The notes under the pieces: model-generated
Databases searched by the model: none
Seen by the model: the letters and a program-made list of their open reading frames with translations, nothing else
What the model was told of the DNA's origin: nothing
Shown: positions 44,699-52,393 of the stretch, piece by piece
Layout of the letters: each line of letters starts with the position of its first letter
Numbering within the stretch: position 1 is the stretch's first letter
Program-made: the position numbers and the translations under genes
Assembly: GCA_036770365.1 (NCBI GenBank)
Contig: DAIPJH010000001.1
Span: forward strand, 248,001-312,000
Direction: 5' to 3'
Length of the DNA: 64,000 nt
DNA from: DAIPJH01 sp036770365
Lineage (GTDB): Bacteria; Pseudomonadota; Alphaproteobacteria; Rickettsiales; UBA998

Positions 44699-45882
44699 GC
44701 CGCTAAATCCTTATGATGGTGTATGTTTGGCTGCGTATTCTCATGATGCCCTCCACGCGCACCCTCTCGTCGCGCATACGCATGGTGAATGACCAAATCC
44801 GCCAAATTAGAAGCTGCTTGCGCACGCCCGATCGCATGTGCATGTTCAGCGGCACGGGTCAAACTACTCGGCAACGTTAAGAACGCCTCCAAGCGTGCGG
44901 CTAAAGCCTCAGGAGTAAAACTATCTTGCGGCATCACCCACGCCCCACCAGCATCCTCCACCGCACGTGCATTAATCATCTGATGGTCGTCCGCGGATTG
45001 CGGGTATGGCACAAGGATCGACGGACGCCCCGCACAAGTAAGCTCAGCAATGGTTGACGCACCAGAACGCGCAATGACCAAATGCACCGCCGCCAACCGT
45101 GCAGGAACATCCGCAAAAAATGGAGATACATCTGCTTGCACGCCCAGTTCAAGATAGCGTGCTTTTGTCGCCTCTAGTGTTTCTGCTCGCGCTTGTTGAT
45201 CCACACGCAAACGACGACGTGCCTTTTCAGGAAGCAGTGCAATCGCCTCTGGAACAACATGTGAAAACACGGTAGCACCTTGCGAACCACCTGTGATCAA
45301 AAGACGCATCATCCCATCCTCAGCAAGCTCTGGATAATCAACATCGTGCAACGCCCGTACGCTAGATCGCACGGGATTGCCTACTAAATGCATCTTATAT
45401 TTATTTTCTGGTTGTACCATACCCGTCTCAGGATAGGACGTTGCTATCGACCCTACACGTGACGCCAACACGCGGTTTGCCTTACCCAAAATCGCATTCT
45501 GCTCATGAATGATCGTGGGAATGCCACGCGAACTTGCTGCCATCATGGTTGGAAAAGAAGGATAGCCTCCAAATCCCACTACTGCGTCCGCCTTGATCTT
45601 GCCAAGCAGACTACGCGCTTGCACAATCCCCAACACAATATGTAATGCCCCTTGTGCGCGTTGAAACACACTTCGCCCCAATGTCCCTGCATGAATATAA
45701 TGGATAGGAATCTGCCCCAAAATACCTTGCATACTTGCTGCACTGTAATCTGAAAAACGCTTGTCTGTGATAAGACTGACACGATGTCCACGCGACGTTA
45801 ACTCCTCTGCCAAAGACTCCGCGGGGAAAATATGCCCCCCTGTTCCACCTGCTGCCAAAACGATATGAAATTGTTGAGTCAT
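44695..45882 (-). CDS. murG: Undecaprenyl-PP-MurNAc-pentapeptide GlcNAc transferase MurG
   Basis: Makes lipid II on the inner face of the membrane. 395 aa. 'VLAAGGTGGHIFPAESLAEELTSRGHRVSLITD' (G loop 1), 'VVGFGGYPSFPTMMAA' (G loop 2), 'TIIHEQNAILGKANRVLA', 'LLITGGSQGATVFSHVVPEAI' (G loop 3), 'VIARSGASTIAELTCAGRPSILVPYPQSADDHQMINARAVEDAGGAW'. The last ~25 residues are a His/Arg-rich extension. Coupled to murC by a 4-nt overlap. Confidence 0.96.
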   Translation of the reverse strand: MTQQFHIVLAAGGTGGHIFPAESLAEELTSRGHRVSLITDKRFSDYSAASMQGILGQIPIHYIHAGTLGRSVFQRAQGALHIVLGIVQARSLLGKIKADAVVGFGGYPSFPTMMAASSRGIPTIIHEQNAILGKANRVLASRVGSIATSYPETGMVQPENKYKMHLVGNPVRSSVRALHDVDYPELAEDGMMRLLITGGSQGATVFSHVVPEAIALLPEKARRRLRVDQQARAETLEATKARYLELGVQADVSPFFADVPARLAAVHLVIARSGASTIAELTCAGRPSILVPYPQSADDHQMINARAVEDAGGAWVMPQDSFTPEALAARLEAFLTLPSSLTRAAEHAHAIGRAQAASNLADLVIHHAYARREGARGGHHENTQPNIHHHKDLAA

Positions 45883-45915
45883 CGCACTATCCTAATATGA
45901 ACATCATTATCGTTA

Positions 45916-47103
45916 CTAACTTGAAGAAACATCTTCATAAACTTTATCAAAACGGCTGACATACATTCCCGTACCGCCATATTGTTTTCGGGTTAATCCA
46001 AGTAAGATACCCATGCCAAACCCCATTGCCACCACCGAAGATCCGCCATAACTCAAAAATGGTAGTGTCATTCCCTTCGCAGGCAACATATTCACTGCTA
46101 CCCCCATATTAATAACCGATTGCATACCAAACTGCACAATAATCCCCGAAGCTGCCAACATCACAAATAAATCATTCACCTTTAAAATACGCAACAAACT
46201 ACGAATCACCACACACGCAAACAACGCTACCACCGCGATTGATAGCATCATACCAAATTCTTCGCCAACCACCGCAAACACAAAATCCGTATGCGAATCA
46301 GGAATTTGCCATTTCACTTCACCTTCACCAATGCCTCTACCCAACAACCCACCAGATTGAAAAGCATCCAGTGCCTTGGAAACCTGATAATTATCTCCAA
46401 CCGCAGGGTCAAGAAACTCATTCACACGCTTAGTAACGTGCGGCAAAAACACATATGCTCCCACGCCCATCACACAAAACGCCACCACCATCAAAATCAC
46501 AAAAATTACAGGCATGCCGCCAATTACCATCTGAGCTGCAAACATACAGGAGACCGTCAGCGTCATCCCTATATCTGGCTGAAACCATAACAATGCTGCG
46601 AAAACACTATACACCCCAACAGCAGCCATAAAACCGGGGAATTCATGCACTCTGTAACGCTCAGACACCACCCACGCTACCACCATTGCGAAGCAAGGTT
46701 TTACAAACTCAGAGGGCTGCAAAGACATACCAAGAAGATTCACCCAGCGAACAGCACCCTTATTCTCATAACCAATGAACGGGAGCAATAACATCAACAC
46801 GATACCACCAATATACCCTAACACACCGATACGACGCAAATTGCGAACATTCAGCATAGATACACCTAACATCACCACCAGCGAAACCGCGAGGTAGGCG
46901 AACTGATGAATAATAAAATAAGACTGGCCATAACCTAAACGCGTTGCCACGGGAGGACTCGATGCCGTTACGATGATCGCGCCTAGCGCAACCAACAACA
47001 AAATCAACAGTAAATTCACGCGATCAACCGTCCACCACCATGTACCGACCATGGTCGTGTTCGTCCTATCTAGCCGCATTGCGTTGTGAGGTTTTTCTAA
47101 CAT
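45916..47103 (-). CDS. ftsW: Lipid II polymerase FtsW (SEDS family)
   Basis: Septal peptidoglycan glycosyltransferase. 395 aa, about ten hydrophobic segments. Signature parts: 'GAVRWVNLLGMSLQPSEFVKPCFAMVVAWVVSERYR', 'LLWFQPDIGMTLTVSCMFAAQMVIGG', 'QIPDSHTDFVFAVVGEEFGMMLSIAVV' and 'INMGVAVNMLPAKGMTLPFLSYGGSSVVAMGFGMGILLGLTR'. The genes normally before it (mraY, murD) are not here; rnpB stands in their place. Confidence 0.95.
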   Translation of the reverse strand: MLEKPHNAMRLDRTNTTMVGTWWWTVDRVNLLLILLLVALGAIIVTASSPPVATRLGYGQSYFIIHQFAYLAVSLVVMLGVSMLNVRNLRRIGVLGYIGGIVLMLLLPFIGYENKGAVRWVNLLGMSLQPSEFVKPCFAMVVAWVVSERYRVHEFPGFMAAVGVYSVFAALLWFQPDIGMTLTVSCMFAAQMVIGGMPVIFVILMVVAFCVMGVGAYVFLPHVTKRVNEFLDPAVGDNYQVSKALDAFQSGGLLGRGIGEGEVKWQIPDSHTDFVFAVVGEEFGMMLSIAVVALFACVVIRSLLRILKVNDLFVMLAASGIIVQFGMQSVINMGVAVNMLPAKGMTLPFLSYGGSSVVAMGFGMGILLGLTRKQYGGTGMYVSRFDKVYEDVSSS

Positions 47104-47157
47104 ACCAAATGTTGTATCGTGGGTCGCAAGGATAAGAAAGAGTTTTTTTAGGGATTA

Positions 47158-47540
47158 GAGGTCAGACGGTCTATAAGCCGGGTTCTGTCCACACATTACT
47201 GTGCTGGATGATCATTCATCTAGGATGACAATTGCTTGCCACCTCGTGCAACCTACCCGAAAGGCTGAAGTGGAACACCCCTGTAGCCGGAACTACGCGC
47301 CTCTCCTATTTGGTTTTGCTTCCAGTGGGGTTTACCCTGCCGCTTTGTTACCAAAGTCGCGGTGCGCTCTTACCGCACCTTTTCACCTTTTCCCTACGCC
47401 CGAAGCCGTGAGGGTAGTTTGTTTTCTGTGGCACTATTCCCTGAGGTCACCCTCGCCAGCCATTAACTGGCACTGCGTTCCATGAAGCCCGGACTTTCCT
47501 CAAAGGCTTACGCCCTTGCGACCATCCAACCGTCTGACCC
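47158..47540 (-). ncRNA. rnpB: RNase P RNA
   Basis: Catalytic RNA that trims tRNA 5' ends. On the minus strand the 5' end GGTCAGACGG pairs with the 3' end (CCGTCTGACC, P1). Conserved stretches include GAGGAAAGTCCGGGCTTCAT near the 5' end, AACAAAGCGGCAGGGTAAAC in the middle, and ACAGAACCCGGCTTATAGAC at the 3' end. Length about 380 nt, type A. Ends are set by the P1 pairing and are exact to a few bases. Confidence 0.95.
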
Positions 47541-47548
47541 AAAAGCTC

Positions 47549-48247
47549 TTAAGCTATTTCTAACAACTTAGCAAGGATAGACATACACGCATCATCCCAC
47601 TGCCCTTCGATGTTACTTTGCCTAAAATGACGCTGAAAGGCAACAATAACATCATGGGTTTGCGCATCCCACTGCCCTGTTGCATCAATCTTATAGCCAT
47701 AACATGCGAGGCCTTGCTGCACAGACATCGGACTCCACGCAGCACATATTGTTGTCGGTTTTGCAAAAAGCCCTACCCCCTGAGACGCAAGCCACTCCCA
47801 ATCAAACAGTTCACCGGGATCTTGTTTACGTGCAGGAGCGATGTCCGAATGTGCGACAACATTACGTGCTTCGATAGCAAGATGACGCGACACGATAGAC
47901 TGACCGAGTGCGGCCACTGCATCCATCTGCACTTTTGAAAAAGCACGATACCCAAATTCATGCCCTGGATTCACGACTTCAATGCCTATCGACACATCAT
48001 TAAGGTTATCACGCCCACGCCAATGACTTACTCCTGCATGCCATGCCCGATGCTCTTCCGCCACCATCTGCACCACGCAACCGTCTTCATCCACCAGATA
48101 ATGTGCCGACACCTGTGCATTTTCATCACACATACGCGCAAGCGCAGACTGCGCATCCCGCATCCCTGTGTAATGTAAGACTAAAACAGAAACATTTGTA
48201 TCTGGACGATGATTGTAATTTGGGCTTGGTTTCCATTGTATGCTCAT
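47549..48247 (-). CDS. N-acetylmuramoyl-L-alanine amidase (AmpD/AmiD type)
   Basis: Zinc amidase of the amidase_2 family for (anhydro)muropeptides. 232 aa. 'SVLVLHYTGMRDAQSALARM' holds the first zinc His, 'VSAHYLVDEDGCVVQMVAEEHRAWHAGVSHWRGRDNLNDVSIGIEVVNPG' the core, and 'VVAHSDIAPARKQDPGELFDW' the other ligands. Residues ~165-232 are a peptidoglycan-binding_1 domain ('MSVQQGLACYGYKIDATGQWDAQTHDVIVAFQRHFR'). There is no signal peptide, so it is probably a cytoplasmic recycling enzyme like AmpD, although AmpD itself usually lacks the binding domain. Confidence 0.92.
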   Translation of the reverse strand: MSIQWKPSPNYNHRPDTNVSVLVLHYTGMRDAQSALARMCDENAQVSAHYLVDEDGCVVQMVAEEHRAWHAGVSHWRGRDNLNDVSIGIEVVNPGHEFGYRAFSKVQMDAVAALGQSIVSRHLAIEARNVVAHSDIAPARKQDPGELFDWEWLASQGVGLFAKPTTICAAWSPMSVQQGLACYGYKIDATGQWDAQTHDVIVAFQRHFRQSNIEGQWDDACMSILAKLLEIA

Positions 48248-48558
48248 CTCACCCTCCTCTTTTCAACATCTAGTAGGCGATGATAATGCTACCCCATCAT
48301 GTGGCGACTGGTCAACACAACCCTTTTTTGCTATGCTACATCTCACAATGAATACCTTACAAAAAAAGGGTCTGAAGCATTTCACACAAGATGAAAGCCG
48401 CAGACCCACAAGTTGCTCGGCAAGCAAATGGTATAACGACGGCTCTGCAGTACAGCACGCTATAAAGTGCGCCACGCAAAAGTCTTCGTTATATTCTATT
48501 CTCAACGCACAGTTACCGCGTTGGCATCACATAACACCATCTACAAACAAACATTACA
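48248..48558. other. Gene-free stretch between ampD and the J-domain gene
   Basis: No convincing coding frame. An imperfect inverted repeat ACCCTTTTTTG (48320-48330) / CAAAAAAAGGGT (48360-48371) with a 29-nt loop is the only structure seen. It probably contains the ampD promoter. Confidence 0.4.
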
Positions 48559-49383
48559 TTACTTCTTCTTACCCCGCGTCAATGCCGCATACGCAGCATT
48601 AACGGCTGTCGATTTCTCTGTCGCAAGCCTCCGCATCAGCGAATATTTCTGATGTGCAGACCAACGGTCAGGGTGGCATGCCTTGACCCTTTCACGATAC
48701 GCCCGCTGTATTTGCTCTTGAGAAGCGGATTTATCAACGCACAAGATATCCCACGGAGAACCCACTTTTGGACCATCTTGAACATCAATTTCCTTCGCCA
48801 ATTGCTCCGAAGTAAACCCGAGTGCCTGCGCTATTATACATAAGACATCGTATTCCTTCATATTCACAGGCGCGTCAGCAATTGCCAGTGCGACGAATCG
48901 CACCAACAAATCGTGCTTTTTCTGCGTACGTCCCGCATATAAAGCAGCAATTTGCTTTGCATACTGCTCAACAGGAGCAGCGTCACGACAGGCAGCAGAA
49001 AACAATGCCTTCATGCGCACAGCCCCAACATCCCGCATGGCAAAAGCTGCCACATAGGCAGATTTTTCCTTAGGATGCACCTCCTCACCGTCCACCTGCA
49101 TCAACTTTGCAGCCAAAGCAGCCAGCGTGTAAGAAAGAATCGTTTGCTCCATCTGCGCCTGAGAAACAGTGTCTACTGACCCCTGCTTCGACGCATAAGA
49201 ACGCGACGACCCCGTAACCACCTGCGAAATCAAATCTGGCAACTCGGCAACCCGATCAGTGACCGCCAAACATCTTTCCACAAACCGCTGACTTAGACCG
49301 TCAAGCCATCCTGCAACACTCCAAACGCGACCCTCTAACATAGACGCGTCCATATCACGATGCAAACTGGCCATAACACCCAT
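48559..49383 (-). CDS. TerB / J-domain protein (DjlA-like)
   Basis: About 274 aa. The middle is a TerB-like helical domain ('YTLAALAAKLMQVDGEEVHPKEKSAYVAAFAM'), and the C-terminus a J domain ('SPWDILCVDKSASQEQIQRAYRERVKACHPDRWSAH…AVNAAYAAL') with the HPD motif, so it should stimulate a DnaK ATPase. DjlA of E. coli has the same order but also a membrane anchor, which is missing here. The start is unclear: ATGs at 49383 and 49374 lack good ribosome sites, and the frame extends to a GTG at 49437. Confidence 0.85.
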   Translation of the reverse strand: MGVMASLHRDMDASMLEGRVWSVAGWLDGLSQRFVERCLAVTDRVAELPDLISQVVTGSSRSYASKQGSVDTVSQAQMEQTILSYTLAALAAKLMQVDGEEVHPKEKSAYVAAFAMRDVGAVRMKALFSAACRDAAPVEQYAKQIAALYAGRTQKKHDLLVRFVALAIADAPVNMKEYDVLCIIAQALGFTSEQLAKEIDVQDGPKVGSPWDILCVDKSASQEQIQRAYRERVKACHPDRWSAHQKYSLMRRLATEKSTAVNAAYAALTRGKKK

Positions 49384-49624
49384 CTTCAGCAAGGCAATTA
49401 CCCGAAAAGAAAGGTTTTTCCTCCTCGATACACACAATATATAGTCGTCTTACACGCATAGCAACCCCATATTTATAGTTTTCTACATTTTTTTTCATCA
49501 CCCATCGAAACATACGCTAAACTACCATTTTATCATGATTTTACTCACACCACGCCACCGACACCACCCTTTAAACCGTGATGCAAGAACCATACCCCAC
49601 CCACCCTCATCATGGCACAGCCAT

Positions 49625-49656
49625 AAAAAAAAGGGAGGCAAAACCTCCCCTTTTTT
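49625..49656. terminator. Bidirectional terminator after the DUF1476 gene
   Basis: AAGGGAGG / CCTCCCCTT hairpin (one extra C) with A-run before and T-run after. It serves the minus-strand DUF1476 gene 40 nt away. Confidence 0.8.
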
Positions 49657-49697
49657 ATCCCAACACCACATTCACTACAACGTGATAGCAAACACCA

Positions 49698-50018
49698 CTA
49701 CTCATTCATCAATTGCTTCTGCGCTTCGGTATACCAATAATTCAACTGCAAGACCACCTCATCACGCTTGAATTCCAGTCCCGCAGCGATCAAATCTCCA
49801 AGCACTTTCTCAATGACATCTTCATCGCCCGCACGCTCCAGATCCACAGCCACAATATCCTTTGCATAGGCGTCAGCGGCATCACCACTCAAACCCGCCT
49901 GCTGTGCAGCCCATAAACCCACGAGCTTATTACGACGCGCCCGTGCCTTAAATTGCAATTCCTCATCATGGGCAAATTTTCTTTCAAAAGTCTGCTCGCG
50001 TTCACTAAAAGTCGTCAT
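49698..50018 (-). CDS. DUF1476 protein, ATPase inhibitor zeta-subunit type
   Basis: 106 aa. Nearly the whole protein matches the alphaproteobacterial DUF1476 family: 'REQTFERKFAHDEELQFKARARRNKLVGLWAAQQAGLSGDAADAYAKDIVAVDLERAGDEDVIEKVLGDL'. In Paracoccus this family is the zeta inhibitor that blocks reverse rotation of F1-ATPase. AAGGAG-like sequence precedes the ATG. It is divergent from purC, an arrangement common in alphaproteobacteria. Confidence 0.92.
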   Translation of the reverse strand: MTTFSEREQTFERKFAHDEELQFKARARRNKLVGLWAAQQAGLSGDAADAYAKDIVAVDLERAGDEDVIEKVLGDLIAAGLEFKRDEVVLQLNYWYTEAQKQLMNE

Positions 50019-50119
50019 TGTATTCTCCTTATTATAAAATCATTAGTTTTACCGTTGCCCTGCAATCTAAATTACTTTATGACTAGCGCAACTTAAAAAA
50101 CAATTAAAATATAGCGTGA

Positions 50120-50896
50120 ATGATTATGGCCACCAAAAAAACACCCATTTATGAAGGCAAAGCCAAGCAATTATTTGAAGGGCCAGAACCTGGAACGCTC
50201 ATTGCACACTTTAAAGACGATGCGACAGCTTTTAATAACCAAAAAAAAGGCACGATTCGCGGTAAAGGTATCATCAATAATCGTATTTCCGAATATTTGA
50301 TGATTCGTCTTGGGCAAATGGGCATCCCAACCCATTTCATCAAAACACTGAATATGCGTGAGCAGTTGGTACATGCGGTTGAAATTGTCCCACTTGAAGT
50401 GATTATTCGTAATGTGGCGGCGGGCAGTTTTTCTACCCGTTTCGGCTTAGAAGAAGGTCAGGCTCTTGGTGCGCCGCTAATTGAATTTTGCTTGAAAAAT
50501 GATAAACTTGGCGACCCCTTTATCTCAGAAGAGCATATTTATGCGTTTGACATCGCAGACCCGCTCGAAGTCGAAGAGATCCGCATGCTTGCTATGCGTA
50601 TTAACGACTATTTAAGTGGTTTGTTTATGGGCATTGGCATACGTTTGGTTGATTTCAAGATCGAATTTGGTCGCGTCTATGATGAAGAAGGTCGTGCGCG
50701 TATCCTGCTTGCCGATGAAATTAGCCCTGATTCATGCCGTCTGTGGGATGTTCACACCGACGAAAAAATGGACAAAGACCGCTTCCGCCGTGATATGGGC
50801 GGGATTGAAGAGGCCTACCGTGAGGTGGCAAAACGCCTAGGTGTTTTGCCAAGTGCAGAGGTTGCAGATTTTGATGATACTAAGGGTAAAAAATAA
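50120..50896 (+). CDS. purC: SAICAR synthase
   Basis: Purine step joining CAIR and aspartate. 258 aa. 'KKTPIYEGKAKQLFEGPEPGTLIAHFKDDATAFN', 'VEIVPLEVIIRNVAAGSFSTRFG', 'LVDFKIEFGRVYDEEGRARILLADEISPDSCRLWD', all typical. ATGs at 50120 and 50126 are both possible starts. It is followed after 1 nt by purS and leads a purS-purQ-purL run. Confidence 0.97.
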   Translation: MIMATKKTPIYEGKAKQLFEGPEPGTLIAHFKDDATAFNNQKKGTIRGKGIINNRISEYLMIRLGQMGIPTHFIKTLNMREQLVHAVEIVPLEVIIRNVAAGSFSTRFGLEEGQALGAPLIEFCLKNDKLGDPFISEEHIYAFDIADPLEVEEIRMLAMRINDYLSGLFMGIGIRLVDFKIEFGRVYDEEGRARILLADEISPDSCRLWDVHTDEKMDKDRFRRDMGGIEEAYREVAKRLGVLPSAEVADFDDTKGKK

Positions 50897-50897
50897 C

Positions 50898-51140
50898 ATG
50901 AAAGCACATATTCATATTACACTTAAAAACGGCGTACTTGACCCGCAAGGCAAAGCAACACGTAATGCACTTGAACATCTTGGTTTCTCAGGCGTAGAGG
51001 ATGTACGTCAAGGCAAGTTTATTGAGCTGATTATCAATACCAATGACAAATCAGCAGCAGAAGTACAAGTCAAAGCAATGTGTGAAAAACTACTTGCTAA
51101 CACGGTAGTTGAAAATTATCGTTTTGAATTAGTGGCATAA
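50898..51140 (+). CDS. purS: FGAM synthase subunit PurS
   Basis: 80-aa subunit that links PurQ and PurL in the three-part formylglycinamidine ribonucleotide synthase. 'MKAHIHITLKNGVLDPQGKATRNALEHLGFSGVEDVRQGKFIEL' is diagnostic. The frame is open upstream inside purC, but homology and size fix the ATG at 50898. Confidence 0.95.
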   Translation: MKAHIHITLKNGVLDPQGKATRNALEHLGFSGVEDVRQGKFIELIINTNDKSAAEVQVKAMCEKLLANTVVENYRFELVA

Positions 51141-51179
51141 TTACTTACATGCCTTACTCGTTTTGGCACAGCCGAAACT

Positions 51180-51216
51180 TCGCTTCCCCCTATGCGGGAG
51201 AGGGTTAGGGTGAGGA
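51180..51216. repeat. Common intergenic repeat between purS and purQ
   Basis: Contains GGGAGAGGGTTAGGGTGAGG (51196-51215) preceded by TCCCCCTATGC. This 'gggagagggttagggtgagg' string recurs between genes in many proteobacterial genomes. It splits purS from purQ without a terminator. Confidence 0.6.
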
Positions 51217-51235
51217 ATATTCATAGAGGCAAAAA

Positions 51236-51949
51236 ATGAAAATCGGCGTTGTTATTTTTCCGGGATCAAATTGTGACCGTGACGCACTCACCACCGCACA
51301 AAACCTGCTCGGTGGTATGTGGGAAGGTGTAGCTGGTACGGCTGGCAGTGTGCATCCTGTATGGCATGATGACAGCGCGCTCCCCGCGCTTGACCTTGTC
51401 ATCATTCCGGGAGGGTTTTCTTACGGTGATTATTTGCGTTCAGGTGCAATGGCAGCACATTCGCCCATCATGCGTGAGGTCAAAAAACATGCAGATGCAG
51501 GTCGCTATGTCATCGGCATTTGCAACGGCTTTCAGATTCTTACCGAAGCAGGTATGTTAGAAGGCGCACTTCTTCGTAATGCAGGACTTAATTTCTTGTG
51601 CAAAGACGTATTTTTGCGCGTCGAACATAATGACACCGCTTTCACCAAACATTATGCAAAACATCAAGTGATTCGCGTACCGATCGCTCATCATGATGGT
51701 AATTTTTTTGCCGATGATGCGACGCTCAATGCACTAGAAGATAATGGACAAATTGCATTTCGCTATGTTACCGAGTCAGGTGAAATGACCGAACACGCCA
51801 ACCCGAATGGCTCACAGCGCAACATCGCAGGGATTCGCAACAAAAAAGGTAATGTACTCGGCATGATGCCTCATCCTGAGCGCGTGTGTGATGCCCTTAC
51901 GGGTGGCATAGATGGTCGTGCGCTTTTCACATCACTTTTAGCTGCCTAA
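51236..51949 (+). CDS. purQ: FGAM synthase glutaminase subunit PurQ
   Basis: Class I glutamine amidotransferase supplying ammonia to PurL. 237 aa. 'IGVVIFPGSNCDRDALTTAQNLLGG', nucleophile Cys in 'RYVIGICNGFQILTEAG', and the His/Glu pair in 'NVLGMMPHPERVCD'. It follows purS by about 95 nt containing a repeat. Confidence 0.97.
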   Translation: MKIGVVIFPGSNCDRDALTTAQNLLGGMWEGVAGTAGSVHPVWHDDSALPALDLVIIPGGFSYGDYLRSGAMAAHSPIMREVKKHADAGRYVIGICNGFQILTEAGMLEGALLRNAGLNFLCKDVFLRVEHNDTAFTKHYAKHQVIRVPIAHHDGNFFADDATLNALEDNGQIAFRYVTESGEMTEHANPNGSQRNIAGIRNKKGNVLGMMPHPERVCDALTGGIDGRALFTSLLAA

Positions 51950-52047
51950 CCCGCATTTTTCCGCCACTCATCATTAAAATTAACTTTTTGTTAATGATTC
52001 TGTGCGACTCTCAAATTTAGAGAGTTTGTTGGATTGGGCAAAAGCAC

Positions 52048-52308
52048 ATGGTAAACCCTTACTACATGGCAGATAATACCGCGAGTCTTGGGCTGATGGA
52101 TCAGCGCATGACGGGTGCGTGCAAGAATGCCCTCAACGATCTTATGCTCCCAATTATCCCTTCAACAGACCGCTTCGCACATATTGACTTAAGCAGCATC
52201 AAACCGACAACCTCTATTCAACTCGCTGATTCTGAACTTACTGCCCCTGCTCCTGTTGGTCCTGCTCCTGTTGGTAAGGCAAGTAGTCAAGAACAACTTT
52301 ACAGATAA
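52048..52308 (+). CDS. Doubtful small hypothetical protein
   Basis: 86 aa between purQ and purL. No strong ribosome site before the ATG. The sequence has 'MDQRMTGACKNALNDLMLPIIPSTDRFAHIDLSSIK' and a tandem Ala-Pro-Val-Gly-Pro repeat from a 15-nt direct duplication (about 52247-52276). No family recognised. It may be a real lineage-specific peptide or chance; I see no other gene in 51950-52393. Confidence 0.35.
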   Translation: MVNPYYMADNTASLGLMDQRMTGACKNALNDLMLPIIPSTDRFAHIDLSSIKPTTSIQLADSELTAPAPVGPAPVGKASSQEQLYR

Positions 52309-52393
52309 CCTCTTTTCCCTCTCTCCCTTCTTGTGTTTTCTGACATTTTCGCTATGGTGCTGACCGTTCGTCACTCCATAGCAGGATAGTATT

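Noticed and set aside
47201..47485. Open frame of 94 codons on the plus strand
   Set aside because: It lies wholly inside the RNase P RNA gene, read antisense; conserved rnpB motifs explain the sequence.
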